NCBI GenBank assembly: GCA_023433275.1
Contig: JAEZDN010000021.1
Coordinates: 1-64,000, forward strand
Direction of reading: 5' to 3'
DNA length: 64,000 bases
From: Verrucomicrobiota bacterium
Lineage (GTDB): Bacteria; Verrucomicrobiota; Verrucomicrobiia; Opitutales; Opitutaceae
Position numbers and translations under genes: made by a program
Shown: one piece after another, positions 1 through 10,150 of the stretch
Position numbering within the stretch: the first letter of the stretch is position 1
How the letters are laid out: every line of letters begins with the position of its first letter
Notes under the pieces: generated by a model
The model's database searches: none
Seen by the model: the letters and a program-made list of their open reading frames with translations, nothing else
Told to the model about the DNA's origin: nothing

Positions 1-1212
<1,212 letters not shown>

Positions 1213-1218
1213 TCCACC

Positions 1219-4200
1219 GTGATCACCGAACCTCCCGCCAGTTCCCGACCAGAACTCTCCGGCCCGGACCGCTCGCTCCTGGAGAAGCGCCTGCAACGCG
1301 CCCGCCAGGGCAGCCGGCCCAACTCGCGCCCGGCCATCGCGCCGCGGCCGCAGGCCGGCCGCATCCCGCTGTCGCACGCGCAGGAAAGGCTCTGGTTCCT
1401 CAACCAGATCCTGCGGGAGCCGGGCATCTACAATCTCTACCAGGGCATGCGCCTCACCGGCGCCCTGGACCAGGCCGCCCTCCAGCGCGCCCTCGATGAA
1501 CTCGTGCGCCGCCACGAGGTCTTCCGCAGCGCCATCATCGAGGACGACGAGGGCCCCACCCAGGTTGTCGTCCATCCCGAACGCCTGCCGCTCGATCACC
1601 ACGACCTGTCGGCGACGCCGGCGGCCGAGCGGGACGCCGCGCTCAAGTCGGTCCTCGTCGCCGAGGCCCGCCGCCCCTTCGATCTCGAGGGAGCGCCCCT
1701 GATTCGCGCCCAGCTCGTGCGCCTCGCCCCCGAGGAGCATGTGCTGCTGCTCACGATGCATCACATCGTCTCCGATGGCTGGACCATCGGCGTGCTGTTT
1801 CGCGAGCTCGCCGCACTTTACGACGCCTTCGCCGCCGGCCGGGAGTCGCCGCTCGCGCCCCTCCCCATCCGCTTCGCCGACTACGCGCTCTGGGAGCGCG
1901 AGACCTTCCAGGGCGAGGCGCTCGCCAAACCGCTCGCGTATTGGCGGCGTCAGCTGGCTGGTGCCAGCGCGCTCCAGCTGCTCACCGACCGGCCGCACTC
2001 GACCGAGGCCGTGGTGCGCGGCGCCACCGAGACCCGCCACCTTTCCGCGGATCTCGTGCGCGAGCTCCGCACGCTCAGCCAGCGCGAGGGCGCAACCCTG
2101 TTCATGACCCTCCTCGCCGGGTTCCAGGCGCTGCTCCACCGCTATACCGGCCAGGACGACATCGTCCTCGGCTCCTGCGTGGCCGGCCGCACGCAGGTGC
2201 AACTCGAGTCTCTCGCCGGTTTCTTCGTCAACACCCTCGTGCTCCGCACCAGCGTGGCCGAACGCCCCTCCTTCCGGCAATTGCTGGCGCGCACGCGCGA
2301 AACCGTCCTCGGCGCCATGGCGCATCAGGACCTCCCGTTTGAAAAGGTCGTCGCCGAACTCCAGCCCGACCGGAGCCCGGCGCGAAATCCGTTCTTCCAG
2401 ACGATGTTCGTCCTGCAAAGCGCGACGGGCGCGCCGCCCCAGTCCAGCGGCCTGAGGTTCGAGCCGATCGAGCTGGATAACGGCACCGCCAAGTTCGATC
2501 TCACGCTCTCCGTCTCGGAGGTCGCGTCAGGTCTCGCCGTGCAGGCTGAATACCGCACCGATCTTTTCGAGCCCGCCACCGTCGCGCGGCTGCTCGAACA
2601 CTATCACCTCCTCCTTGAGGCCGCCGTCGCCGATCCAGCCCGCCGTGTTTCCGAGCTGCCGCTCCTTTCGCCGTCGGCCCGCGCCCAACTGCTGAACGAA
2701 TGGAGCACCGCGCGGAAGCCGTATCCGCGCGAGGCCACCGTCGTGGAACTGTTCCAGGAATGGGTGCGTCGCACGCCGGACGCGCCCGCGGTCACGGGTC
2801 TCGCTGCCCGCCTGTCCTATCGCGAACTCGACGAGGCCTCGAGCCGTCTGGCGCGGGTGCTGCAACGTCAGGGCGCGGGACCGGGAGCCATGGTGGCCTT
2901 CTGCCTCGAGCGGAGCCCGCAGATCGCCGTCACGCTGCTCGCCATCCTCAAGACCGGCGCGGCGTACGTCTCGCTCGATCCCGGCTACCCCGCCGCGCGC
3001 CTCGGGCTGATGCTGGCCGACGCCCGCCCCGCCGTGGTCGTCACGCAGGATCACCTGCAATCCGTTATTGAATCCGCCCTGTCGACGAGCCCGGCGGACA
3101 CCGCGCGCCCGACCCTGTTGTCGCTCGACGCCGCGCGCTCTGCGATCGACCGCGAGGAGTCCACCCTCCCCGCCGCCATCATCAATGCCGAGTCGGTCGC
3201 CTACGTTTGCTACACGTCGGGCTCGACCGGCCGCCCCAAGGGCGCCTGCGTGCCCCACCGCGCCATCGTGCGCCTGGTCCGGGACACGAATTACATGCAC
3301 TTCGGGCCTGAGGAAACCTTCCTCCAGTTCGCCCCGGTCGCCTTCGACGCGTCGACGTTGGAAATCTGGGGTCCCCTGCTGAATGGCGGCCGACTCGCCG
3401 TCTTCCCGCCCGGTCTGCCGTCATTGGCCGAACTGGCGGACTTCATCCAACAGCAGGGAGTCACCACGGCCTTCCTCACCACCGGTCTCCTCCATCAGAT
3501 GGTGGACGAGCAGGTCGAGCGCCTGGGCGGACTCCGCCAATTGATCACGGGTGGCGAAGTTCTGTCGCCCGTCCACGCGGCGCGCGTCCTCAAGCACCTG
3601 CCGCACACGCGCCTCGTCAATGGCTATGGCCCCACGGAGAACACCACGTTCACCACCGCGCACCACGTGACGACGGCGCCGACCGACGGCCGGTCCATTC
3701 CGATCGGCCGCCCCATCGCCAACACCACCGTTTACCTGCTCGATGGCCATCTGCAGCCCGTCCCGATCGGCGTGCCCGGCGAACTCTACACGGGTGGAGA
3801 TGGCCTCGCCGCCGGTTACCTCGGCCGGCCCGAGCTCAACGCGGAACGCTTCGTGCCTAATCCGTTCGATTCCACCCCGGGCGCCCGCCTTTACCGCACC
3901 GGTGACCTCGCGCGCTGGCTCCCCGATGGAACCATCGAGTTCCTCGGCCGAGCCGATCGCCAGGTGAAGTTGCGCGGCTTCCGCGTCGAGCCCGGCGAGA
4001 TCGAAACCGTGCTGGCCCATCATCCGACCGTGGCGCAAGCCGCCGTCATTCTCGACACCGACTCGCCCGGCGGTCCACGCCTCATTGGCTACGTCGCACC
4101 GCGCGGCGCGCTGCACCCGGATCCGGCCGAGCTGCGCAGCCACCTCCAGAAGAGCCTGCCCGAATACATGGTGCCCGCCGTCATCGTGCCGGTCGCCGAG

Positions 4201-5382
4201 ATCCCGCTCAACGCCAACGGCAAGGTCGACCGCCAGGCCCTGCCGGCCATCGATGCCACCGCGTCCGTCGGACGTCCGCCGGTCGTGGCGGCCCGCGACG
4301 AGATCGAGGCCAGGCTGGTGACGATCTGGGAAAAGACCCTCGGCGTGGCGCCGGTCGGCGTGCACGACAGCTTCTTCCAACTCGGCGGCCACTCCATGAC
4401 CGGGGTCCGCCTCTTCGCCCGCATCGAAAAGGAATTCGGTCGCCGCCTGCCCCTCGCGTCCCTGTTCGAATGTCCGACCCTCGAGTTGCTTGCGGCTCGC
4501 CTGCGCGAGCCCGCCCGCAAATCGGCCTCGTCCGTGGTGACCCTCCAGCCACGCGGCACGCGTCCGGCCGTGTTTTTCATCCATGGCGCGGGCGGCGGCA
4601 ACCTCTGGACCTACACCAACCTCGTCGCCCATTTCCCCTCGGACCAGCCGGTCTACGCGCTGGAATCGCGGGGCATGCGCGGGCAGCCCGAGTTCGAGCG
4701 CATCGACGAGATGGCCGCCCACTACGTCCGCGAGATCCGCGCCGTGCAACCGCAGGGCCCGTACTACCTCGCCGGCTACTGCTTCGGCGGCAACGTTGCG
4801 TTCGAGATGGCCCGACAGTTCTCCGCCGCCGGCGACAAGGTGGCCATGGTGGCCCTCATCGACAGCGCGCCCGCCAACAGCACTTACCAGCGCCTGCCCT
4901 GGTGGCGTCCGGAATTCTACTTCCGCTTCGCCCTCAACACCGGTTACTGGCTGCGCGATTTCGCCGCCCAGCCCTTCCGCGACCAGGTTCGCTACGTCCG
5001 CCGCAAGGGCAGCCTCATCCTCCAGCGCATTGGCGCCATGGCGATCGGACGCAACGAGCCCCTCAAGATCGAGGAAGTGATCGACGTCAGCCTCTTCCCG
5101 GAGATCGAGCTCACGCTTTGGAAAACCCACCTGCGCGCACTCTCGACTTACCAACCCGCGCCGTATGACGGCCCCGTCGTCCTGCTCCGCACGCGCGGGC
5201 ATCCCTTCCTTTGTTCCTTCGACCCCCTCTTCGGCTGGGGACCACTCGCCCGGGGCGGGGTCGAAACCGTCCACCTCCCCGGCGCCCATGAAGGTATCTT
5301 CATGGAACCACACGTGCGCGAAGTCAGCGCTCGTTTCCTCGCCAAACTCACCGAAGCCCAGAACCAAAACCGCACCTCCTGA
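1219..5382 (+). CDS. Terminal nonribosomal peptide synthetase, C-A-PCP-TE
   Basis: GTG start six bases after the preceding NRPS stop; 1387 aa. Domains in order: condensation (about 45-480, HHIVSDG with catalytic His182), adenylation (about 510-1010; A3 YTSGSTGRPKG at 665-675, A5 NGYGPTEN, A7 YRTGDL intact, A10 NANGKVDRQALP), carrier (DSFFQLGGHSM, Ser1059) and thioesterase (about 1115-1385). It adds the last residue and releases the peptide. The TE nucleophile elbow reads GYCFGG, so Cys1188 replaces the usual Ser; the His is likely H1357 in GAHEG. A tentative specificity read-out is D-A-L-F-I-G-G-T-F, which resembles a published valine code (DAFWIGGTFK) and suggests an aliphatic residue; this is inference. 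Start codon overlaps by one base with the exporter that follows (TGATG). Confidence 0.96.
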   Translation: MITEPPASSRPELSGPDRSLLEKRLQRARQGSRPNSRPAIAPRPQAGRIPLSHAQERLWFLNQILREPGIYNLYQGMRLTGALDQAALQRALDELVRRHEVFRSAIIEDDEGPTQVVVHPERLPLDHHDLSATPAAERDAALKSVLVAEARRPFDLEGAPLIRAQLVRLAPEEHVLLLTMHHIVSDGWTIGVLFRELAALYDAFAAGRESPLAPLPIRFADYALWERETFQGEALAKPLAYWRRQLAGASALQLLTDRPHSTEAVVRGATETRHLSADLVRELRTLSQREGATLFMTLLAGFQALLHRYTGQDDIVLGSCVAGRTQVQLESLAGFFVNTLVLRTSVAERPSFRQLLARTRETVLGAMAHQDLPFEKVVAELQPDRSPARNPFFQTMFVLQSATGAPPQSSGLRFEPIELDNGTAKFDLTLSVSEVASGLAVQAEYRTDLFEPATVARLLEHYHLLLEAAVADPARRVSELPLLSPSARAQLLNEWSTARKPYPREATVVELFQEWVRRTPDAPAVTGLAARLSYRELDEASSRLARVLQRQGAGPGAMVAFCLERSPQIAVTLLAILKTGAAYVSLDPGYPAARLGLMLADARPAVVVTQDHLQSVIESALSTSPADTARPTLLSLDAARSAIDREESTLPAAIINAESVAYVCYTSGSTGRPKGACVPHRAIVRLVRDTNYMHFGPEETFLQFAPVAFDASTLEIWGPLLNGGRLAVFPPGLPSLAELADFIQQQGVTTAFLTTGLLHQMVDEQVERLGGLRQLITGGEVLSPVHAARVLKHLPHTRLVNGYGPTENTTFTTAHHVTTAPTDGRSIPIGRPIANTTVYLLDGHLQPVPIGVPGELYTGGDGLAAGYLGRPELNAERFVPNPFDSTPGARLYRTGDLARWLPDGTIEFLGRADRQVKLRGFRVEPGEIETVLAHHPTVAQAAVILDTDSPGGPRLIGYVAPRGALHPDPAELRSHLQKSLPEYMVPAVIVPVAEIPLNANGKVDRQALPAIDATASVGRPPVVAARDEIEARLVTIWEKTLGVAPVGVHDSFFQLGGHSMTGVRLFARIEKEFGRRLPLASLFECPTLELLAARLREPARKSASSVVTLQPRGTRPAVFFIHGAGGGNLWTYTNLVAHFPSDQPVYALESRGMRGQPEFERIDEMAAHYVREIRAVQPQGPYYLAGYCFGGNVAFEMARQFSAAGDKVAMVALIDSAPANSTYQRLPWWRPEFYFRFALNTGYWLRDFAAQPFRDQVRYVRRKGSLILQRIGAMAIGRNEPLKIEEVIDVSLFPEIELTLWKTHLRALSTYQPAPYDGPVVLLRTRGHPFLCSFDPLFGWGPLARGGVETVHLPGAHEGIFMEPHVREVSARFLAKLTEAQNQNRTS

Positions 5383-7070
5383 TGAAACTCCTCAAATTCC
5401 TCATCCAACGCTGCCGGCGGATGCTCACGACCACCGTGGTTGCCGCCCTGGTGAGTGGCGCCTGCAACGCGGGGTTGATCGCCCTGATCAACCACGTGCT
5501 GAATGATCCCGAACGCGAGACCACCTTCGCCCTCACCGCCGCCCTCTTCGGCGCCTTGGTGATCGGCAAGCTGTTCACCGGTTTCATTTCGCAGCTGTGG
5601 CTCATCCGCCACTCGCAACAGGCCATCGCCGACCTGCGCCGCCAGCTTGTCCGGCGCATCCTCGGCGTGCCGCTCCGCCGGCTGGAACAGATCGGCGCGT
5701 CGCGCGTCATGGTCACCCTGGTCGACGACGTGAACAGCCTGATGGCCGCCCTGTTCGGCTTCCCCACGCTCGCCGTCAACCTCGCTGTCCTGCTCGGCGG
5801 TGCGATCTACCTGGCCCTGCTGTCGTGGCACATGCTGCTCGCACTCTGCGGCCTGATCGTCTTCGGCGCGTTCTGCTACCGGCTCTTCATCCGCGCCGGA
5901 TTCCGCTCCCTCGTCCATGCCCGCGAGGCGGAGGACCGGCTGTACGGACATTTCCGCACGCTGACCGACGGCATCAAGGAACTGAAGCTCCATCATCAGC
6001 GCCGCGCCGCCTTCCTCAACGAGGGCGTGCAGGGCAGCACCGAGGAATTCCAGCGGCACACGGTGGCCGCCGAGACCCGCTTCATGCTCGCGCACAACTG
6101 GTCTCACTTCCTCTTCTACATTCTCGTGGGCCTCATCCTCTTCCTGCTGCCCACCTACGGGAAGACCGACCTGAAGACGCTCACCGGCTACGTCCTCACC
6201 GTGCTCTATCTCATGGGTCCGCTCGCCGGGGTCATGAGCAGCATGGCGGTCTTCAGCCGCGCCGACGTCGCGTTGAGCAAGATCGACAAGCTCGGCGTCT
6301 CCCTCGCCGCCGACGCCGACGAGATCTCGGCCACCACCGGCGCCAGCACCCGGTTCTCCCGCCTCGAGTTCAAGGAGATCAAGCACACCTACCGTCACGA
6401 GCAGAGCGACGAGAAATTCGTCCTCGGCCCGATCGACCTCAGCTTCCACCCGGGCGAACTCGTGTACGTCGTCGGCGGCAATGGCAGCGGCAAGTCCACC
6501 CTGGCCAAGATCATCACCGGGCTTTACCCGCCCGAATCCGGCCAGATCGTCCTCGACGGTCGCGAGATCACCGATGCCAACCGCGACGAGTATCGCCAGA
6601 TCTTCTCCACCGTGTTCGCCGATTATCACCTGTTCGACACGCTCCTCGGCATGCGCTCGCCCGAGATGGACACGCAGGCAGAGGAATACCTCGCGCAACT
6701 GCATCTCAGCCACAAGGTGAAGATCACCGATGGACGCATCTCCACCACGGCGCTCTCGTCCGGCCAGCGCAAGCGCCTCGCCCTGCTCACCGCTTATCTC
6801 GAGGACCGTCCCTTCTACGTCTTCGACGAATGGGCCGCGGACCAGGATCCGTTGTTCAAGGAGATCTTCTACCGCCAGCTCCTCCCGGAACTGCGCAACC
6901 GCGGGAAGACCGTCCTCGTGATCACCCACGACGACCGCTACTTCTCGCTCGCCGACCGCGTCCTCAAGCTCGACTACGGCCAGCTCATGCCGGCCTGCCC
7001 CGCCACCGCCGCCGCGGCCGTGCTCGCGCCCGTCTCGCACATGTCGCTCGCCGCCCTGCGGCCCGCATGA
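5382..7070 (+). CDS. Cyclic-peptide/siderophore ABC exporter, SyrD/PvdE type
   Basis: 562 aa half-transporter: N-terminal membrane domain with about six hydrophobic segments (residues 1-310), then an ATPase domain with Walker A GGNGSGKST (about 365-373), signature LSSGQRKR, Walker B YVFDEW followed by AADQDP, and H-loop THDDRYF. The combination FDEWAADQDP..FK and THDDRYF is characteristic of the cyclic peptide transporter group that includes PvdE and SyrD, which move nonribosomal peptides across the inner membrane. It starts on the last base of the NRPS stop codon, so it is translationally coupled and probably exports the product of the upstream synthetases. Confidence 0.93.
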   Translation: MKLLKFLIQRCRRMLTTTVVAALVSGACNAGLIALINHVLNDPERETTFALTAALFGALVIGKLFTGFISQLWLIRHSQQAIADLRRQLVRRILGVPLRRLEQIGASRVMVTLVDDVNSLMAALFGFPTLAVNLAVLLGGAIYLALLSWHMLLALCGLIVFGAFCYRLFIRAGFRSLVHAREAEDRLYGHFRTLTDGIKELKLHHQRRAAFLNEGVQGSTEEFQRHTVAAETRFMLAHNWSHFLFYILVGLILFLLPTYGKTDLKTLTGYVLTVLYLMGPLAGVMSSMAVFSRADVALSKIDKLGVSLAADADEISATTGASTRFSRLEFKEIKHTYRHEQSDEKFVLGPIDLSFHPGELVYVVGGNGSGKSTLAKIITGLYPPESGQIVLDGREITDANRDEYRQIFSTVFADYHLFDTLLGMRSPEMDTQAEEYLAQLHLSHKVKITDGRISTTALSSGQRKRLALLTAYLEDRPFYVFDEWAADQDPLFKEIFYRQLLPELRNRGKTVLVITHDDRYFSLADRVLKLDYGQLMPACPATAAAAVLAPVSHMSLAALRPA

Positions 7071-7087
7071 TGAGCGGAGAACCCGAG

Positions 7088-7867
7088 ATGAACTGGCCCG
7101 TCCCGGAGGCGCTGCCTGCCCTCCTGGACGGCGAGATCCACCTCTGGTGCGCCTGGCTCGGCGCCCCCGGTCCCGGCGACGCGGACTTGGGGGGCCTGAG
7201 CGCGGACGAGGCCGCGCGCGCCCGCGCCCTCCATTTTCCGGCGCACCGGCATCACTTCGTGGCCGCCCGCCGCAACCTGCGCCGCGTGCTGGGCGCCTAC
7301 ACGGGGCGACTTCCCACCACGCTGGCCTTCAGTTATGGCCGCTTTGGCAAACCCGCCCTCGCCGATGCGTTGGAGGATGGAGGGAGCTCCGCAGACACGC
7401 GCCGCCTCCAGTTCAACCAGTCGCATTGCGGCGCGCTCTGGTTGCTGGCCGTCACCCGCGACCAGCCGGTCGGCGTCGACGTCGAGGCCGTCCGCCAACT
7501 CGATGATCTCGATCTCCTTGAAAACACGGTCTTCTCGGCGGCCGAGCTTCCCCGCCAGCAATCGCTCCCGTCGAGGGCCCGTCAGACTGAATTCTTCCGT
7601 CGGTGGACCGAGCGCGAGGCCACCGCGAAGCTCCAAGGCGTCGGGCTCGATCCCGCCCTGACTCGCGTGCCGCCCGGCCACTTGGTCCCGCTGTCACCCG
7701 CCGCCGGCTACGCGGCCTGCCTGGCTTATGACGGCCCCGCGCTCCGCATCCGCCCATTCTGTTGGAACAACCGCTTGCAAGTTCACCCCCCGGCTCCTAC
7801 GGTCAATAACCTCAAGGACCTAAGGTCGTTACCCCATCGGCACACGCCCTCCACCACCTTATGCTAA
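7088..7867 (+). CDS. 4'-phosphopantetheinyl transferase, Sfp type
   Basis: Transfers phosphopantetheine from CoA to carrier-domain serines, here presumably those of the adjacent NRPSs. Motifs seen: FGKPAL, NQSH, GVDVE (residues 129-133, Mg-binding Asp/Glu) and WTEREATAK (173-181), matching the W-x3-E-A-x2-K signature. Three in-frame ATGs exist (7067, 7070, 7088); 7088 is chosen because GGAGA at 7076-7080 is correctly spaced, while the first two overlap the exporter stop. Length 259 aa. The last 28 or so residues (after the FCWNN segment) are Pro/Thr-rich and unlike the family, so the original stop may have been lost. The stop is only seven bases before gspD. Confidence 0.93.
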   Translation: MNWPVPEALPALLDGEIHLWCAWLGAPGPGDADLGGLSADEAARARALHFPAHRHHFVAARRNLRRVLGAYTGRLPTTLAFSYGRFGKPALADALEDGGSSADTRRLQFNQSHCGALWLLAVTRDQPVGVDVEAVRQLDDLDLLENTVFSAAELPRQQSLPSRARQTEFFRRWTEREATAKLQGVGLDPALTRVPPGHLVPLSPAAGYAACLAYDGPALRIRPFCWNNRLQVHPPAPTVNNLKDLRSLPHRHTPSTTLC

Positions 7868-7874
7868 GAACCGC

Positions 7875-10028
7875 ATGGATTTAAGTTTTCACCGCCTCGC
7901 GGCGTCCGGTCGTTTGCTGTTCGCGGGGTCGGTGACCCTCGCGAGCCTTCTCCTTGTCAATGCGCAGCCCGTGCCCCAGCCGGGGCCGCCATCCGGTTCA
8001 CCGCCGCCCCTGCCTCTACCCCAATCGTCGCCGTCCGGCTTTGGCGGCCCCCCGCTTCCCTCGTCTTCCGCACCCGCGGGTCCGCGGCCTCAGTCTTCCA
8101 CGCCTCTTATCGCTCCCGCCGCCGCGGACGGATCCACCGTCGGCCCGGTGAAACTCCGCAACGAGTCCGTCGACCAGGTGTTGGAGCTCTTCGAGCGCTG
8201 GACCGGACGCACCCTGCTTCGCCCACCCACCCTGCCAGGTGGCACCTATACCCTCACCCTCAAGGAAGGCACCACCCGCGAGAACGCCGTCCTCGCACTC
8301 GAAACCCTCCTGAATTTGAACGGCATCGCCGTGTCGCCCCTCGGGCCCGACTTCCTGAAGGTCACCGCCCTGAACCTCGCGCGCGCCGAATCGCCCCTCT
8401 TCATCGAGGGCCCGGTGAGCGAACTCCCCGCCAGCGGCCAGATCGCCAGCAAGCTCTTCACACCCCAGTTCCTGCGCGTGTCCGAATTTCTCCCGCAAAT
8501 CTCCGCCCTCCTCAACCCGGGGCTCGGCGCGGCCCCCGTCATTTTCGAGAAATCGAACTCCGCCCTCGTCACCGACTCCGTCAGCAACCTGCAGCGCATC
8601 GAGGCGCTCCTCGAAAAACTCGACCGCCCCTTCCTCGACGGCAACACCACCAAGTTCTACCAGCTCAAGTCCTCGAAAAAGGCCAGCGAGGTCGTCGAGC
8701 AACTGCGCGCCCTCGTCAGCGGGCCGCTGCAAATGCAACTCGGCGCGACCACCAGCTACCAGGCCGACGACCGCACCAACCAGGTCATCCTGATCTCTGA
8801 TCCCCGCCAGCACGCTTTCTTCGACGACCTCATCGCTCGCCTCGACGTGGAGGCCGATCCCAACACCCGCAACCAGGTCATCTTCCTGAAGAACGCCTCC
8901 GCGAAGGAGATCGCCACCCTCCTCAGCCAGCTTGTCCAGGGCCGCAACCAGGCCGCGCGCAGCTCCGGTGCCGATGCCGCGCGTGTCACCTCGACTCCTG
9001 CCGGCCCGGCGGCGCCTCCGGGCACCGGTCAACCCATCGCTCAGGCCGTCATCGCCGACTCGGCCCAGGACTTCAGCGAACTGCTCACCATCCTCGCCGA
9101 GGAACGCAGCAACGCCCTCATCGTCTCGGGCACGGCCGACGACATCCAGCTGATCCGCCGCCTCGTCGAGCAGATCGACGTGTTGCTCGCCCAGGTCCGC
9201 ATCGAGGTCGTCATCGCGGAGGTCACCCTCGGCGACGAGGCCACCAGCGGCATCAGCGCGCTCGGGCTTAACATCATTCAGAACAAGCTCGTCGGTTTCA
9301 GCGGGACCGCCGCCGGCATCACCGTCCGCAACGGCACCCTCACCCCCGACGCCAATGGCCACACCGACCTGGCCGCCGAGATCGGGCTCAGCACCACGCC
9401 GCGCAAGAACAACACCACCATCCTCTCGCAGCCCACCATCGTCACCACCCACAACAAGGAGGGCTCGATCTTCGTCGGCGAACAGCGGCCCGTGATCAGC
9501 AGCTACCTCAACGACGCCACCACCACCACGGCCCAGATCGGCGCCGGCTACCGCTCCACCGTCACCTCAAAGGACATCGGTATCGAACTCGTCGTGAAAC
9601 CCCTCATCGGCAACGACGGTTCCGTCCAGCTTGAGATCACCCAGGAAGTGAACGACGTGCTCGGTGACATCGTCATCGACGGCAATCCCCAGCCCCGCAT
9701 CGGTCGCCGTTCCACCAAGTCCTTCATTAGCGTGAAAAGCGGCGAGGTCATCGTGCTGGGCGGACTCCAGCGGAATTCGCGCAGTCGGAACACCAATCGC
9801 CTCGGCCCCATCCCGATCATCGGCGACCTCCTCGGCACCCGCCGGCGCGAGAACACCCGCACCGATCTCGTCTTCTTCCTGCGCCCCTACGTGCTGACCA
9901 ATACCGCCGCGGATAATGTCGAGGCCCTGCGCCGCATCGAAGCCGGCCCGCAGGGCGACGCCGTGCGCTCCGCCATCGACCCGGATTTCACGCCCGAAAA
10001 GAAAAGCCCGTCCATTTTTTCGCGCTGA
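7875..10028 (+). CDS. gspD: Type II secretion system secretin
   Basis: 717 aa. Signal peptide at the N-terminus (hydrophobic stretch ending near residue 31, VNAQP), then a Pro-rich linker (about 32-85), an N0-like domain (about 92-165), several secretin N-domain repeats including NALIVSGTADDIQLI, and the C-terminal secretin core (about 430-690) with SQPTIVTTHNKEGSIFVGE and VIVLGGLQRN...LGPIPIIGDLLG...DLVFFLRPYVL. It forms the multimeric outer-membrane exit channel. It begins seven bases after the phosphopantetheinyl transferase stop, so transcription may continue from the NRPS operon. Followed by gspE after 122 bp. A type IV pilus PilQ is the alternative, but the N-domain order and gspE/gspF neighbours favour GspD. 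Confidence 0.92.
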   Translation: MDLSFHRLAASGRLLFAGSVTLASLLLVNAQPVPQPGPPSGSPPPLPLPQSSPSGFGGPPLPSSSAPAGPRPQSSTPLIAPAAADGSTVGPVKLRNESVDQVLELFERWTGRTLLRPPTLPGGTYTLTLKEGTTRENAVLALETLLNLNGIAVSPLGPDFLKVTALNLARAESPLFIEGPVSELPASGQIASKLFTPQFLRVSEFLPQISALLNPGLGAAPVIFEKSNSALVTDSVSNLQRIEALLEKLDRPFLDGNTTKFYQLKSSKKASEVVEQLRALVSGPLQMQLGATTSYQADDRTNQVILISDPRQHAFFDDLIARLDVEADPNTRNQVIFLKNASAKEIATLLSQLVQGRNQAARSSGADAARVTSTPAGPAAPPGTGQPIAQAVIADSAQDFSELLTILAEERSNALIVSGTADDIQLIRRLVEQIDVLLAQVRIEVVIAEVTLGDEATSGISALGLNIIQNKLVGFSGTAAGITVRNGTLTPDANGHTDLAAEIGLSTTPRKNNTTILSQPTIVTTHNKEGSIFVGEQRPVISSYLNDATTTTAQIGAGYRSTVTSKDIGIELVVKPLIGNDGSVQLEITQEVNDVLGDIVIDGNPQPRIGRRSTKSFISVKSGEVIVLGGLQRNSRSRNTNRLGPIPIIGDLLGTRRRENTRTDLVFFLRPYVLTNTAADNVEALRRIEAGPQGDAVRSAIDPDFTPEKKSPSIFSR

Positions 10029-10150
10029 TCACCCGCCTCCCTTCTCTTTCTCGTTCTCCCAATCTTTCTCTTTCTCCTCCGTCTGTTTCGGGCGCCGCAA
10101 TCCCGGGAGATAACTGAAACCTGAGCGAGTCCGACTGATTTTTCGCCTCC

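Noticed and set aside
3421..5367. 648-aa minus-strand open frame opposite the NRPS
   Set aside because: Shadow of the C-A-PCP-TE protein; composition is that of reverse-complement codons.
5597..7087. Extension of the phosphopantetheinyl transferase frame upstream to 5597
   Set aside because: This part overlaps the ABC transporter in another frame and has Arg/Pro-rich nonsense composition; the real start is near 7088.
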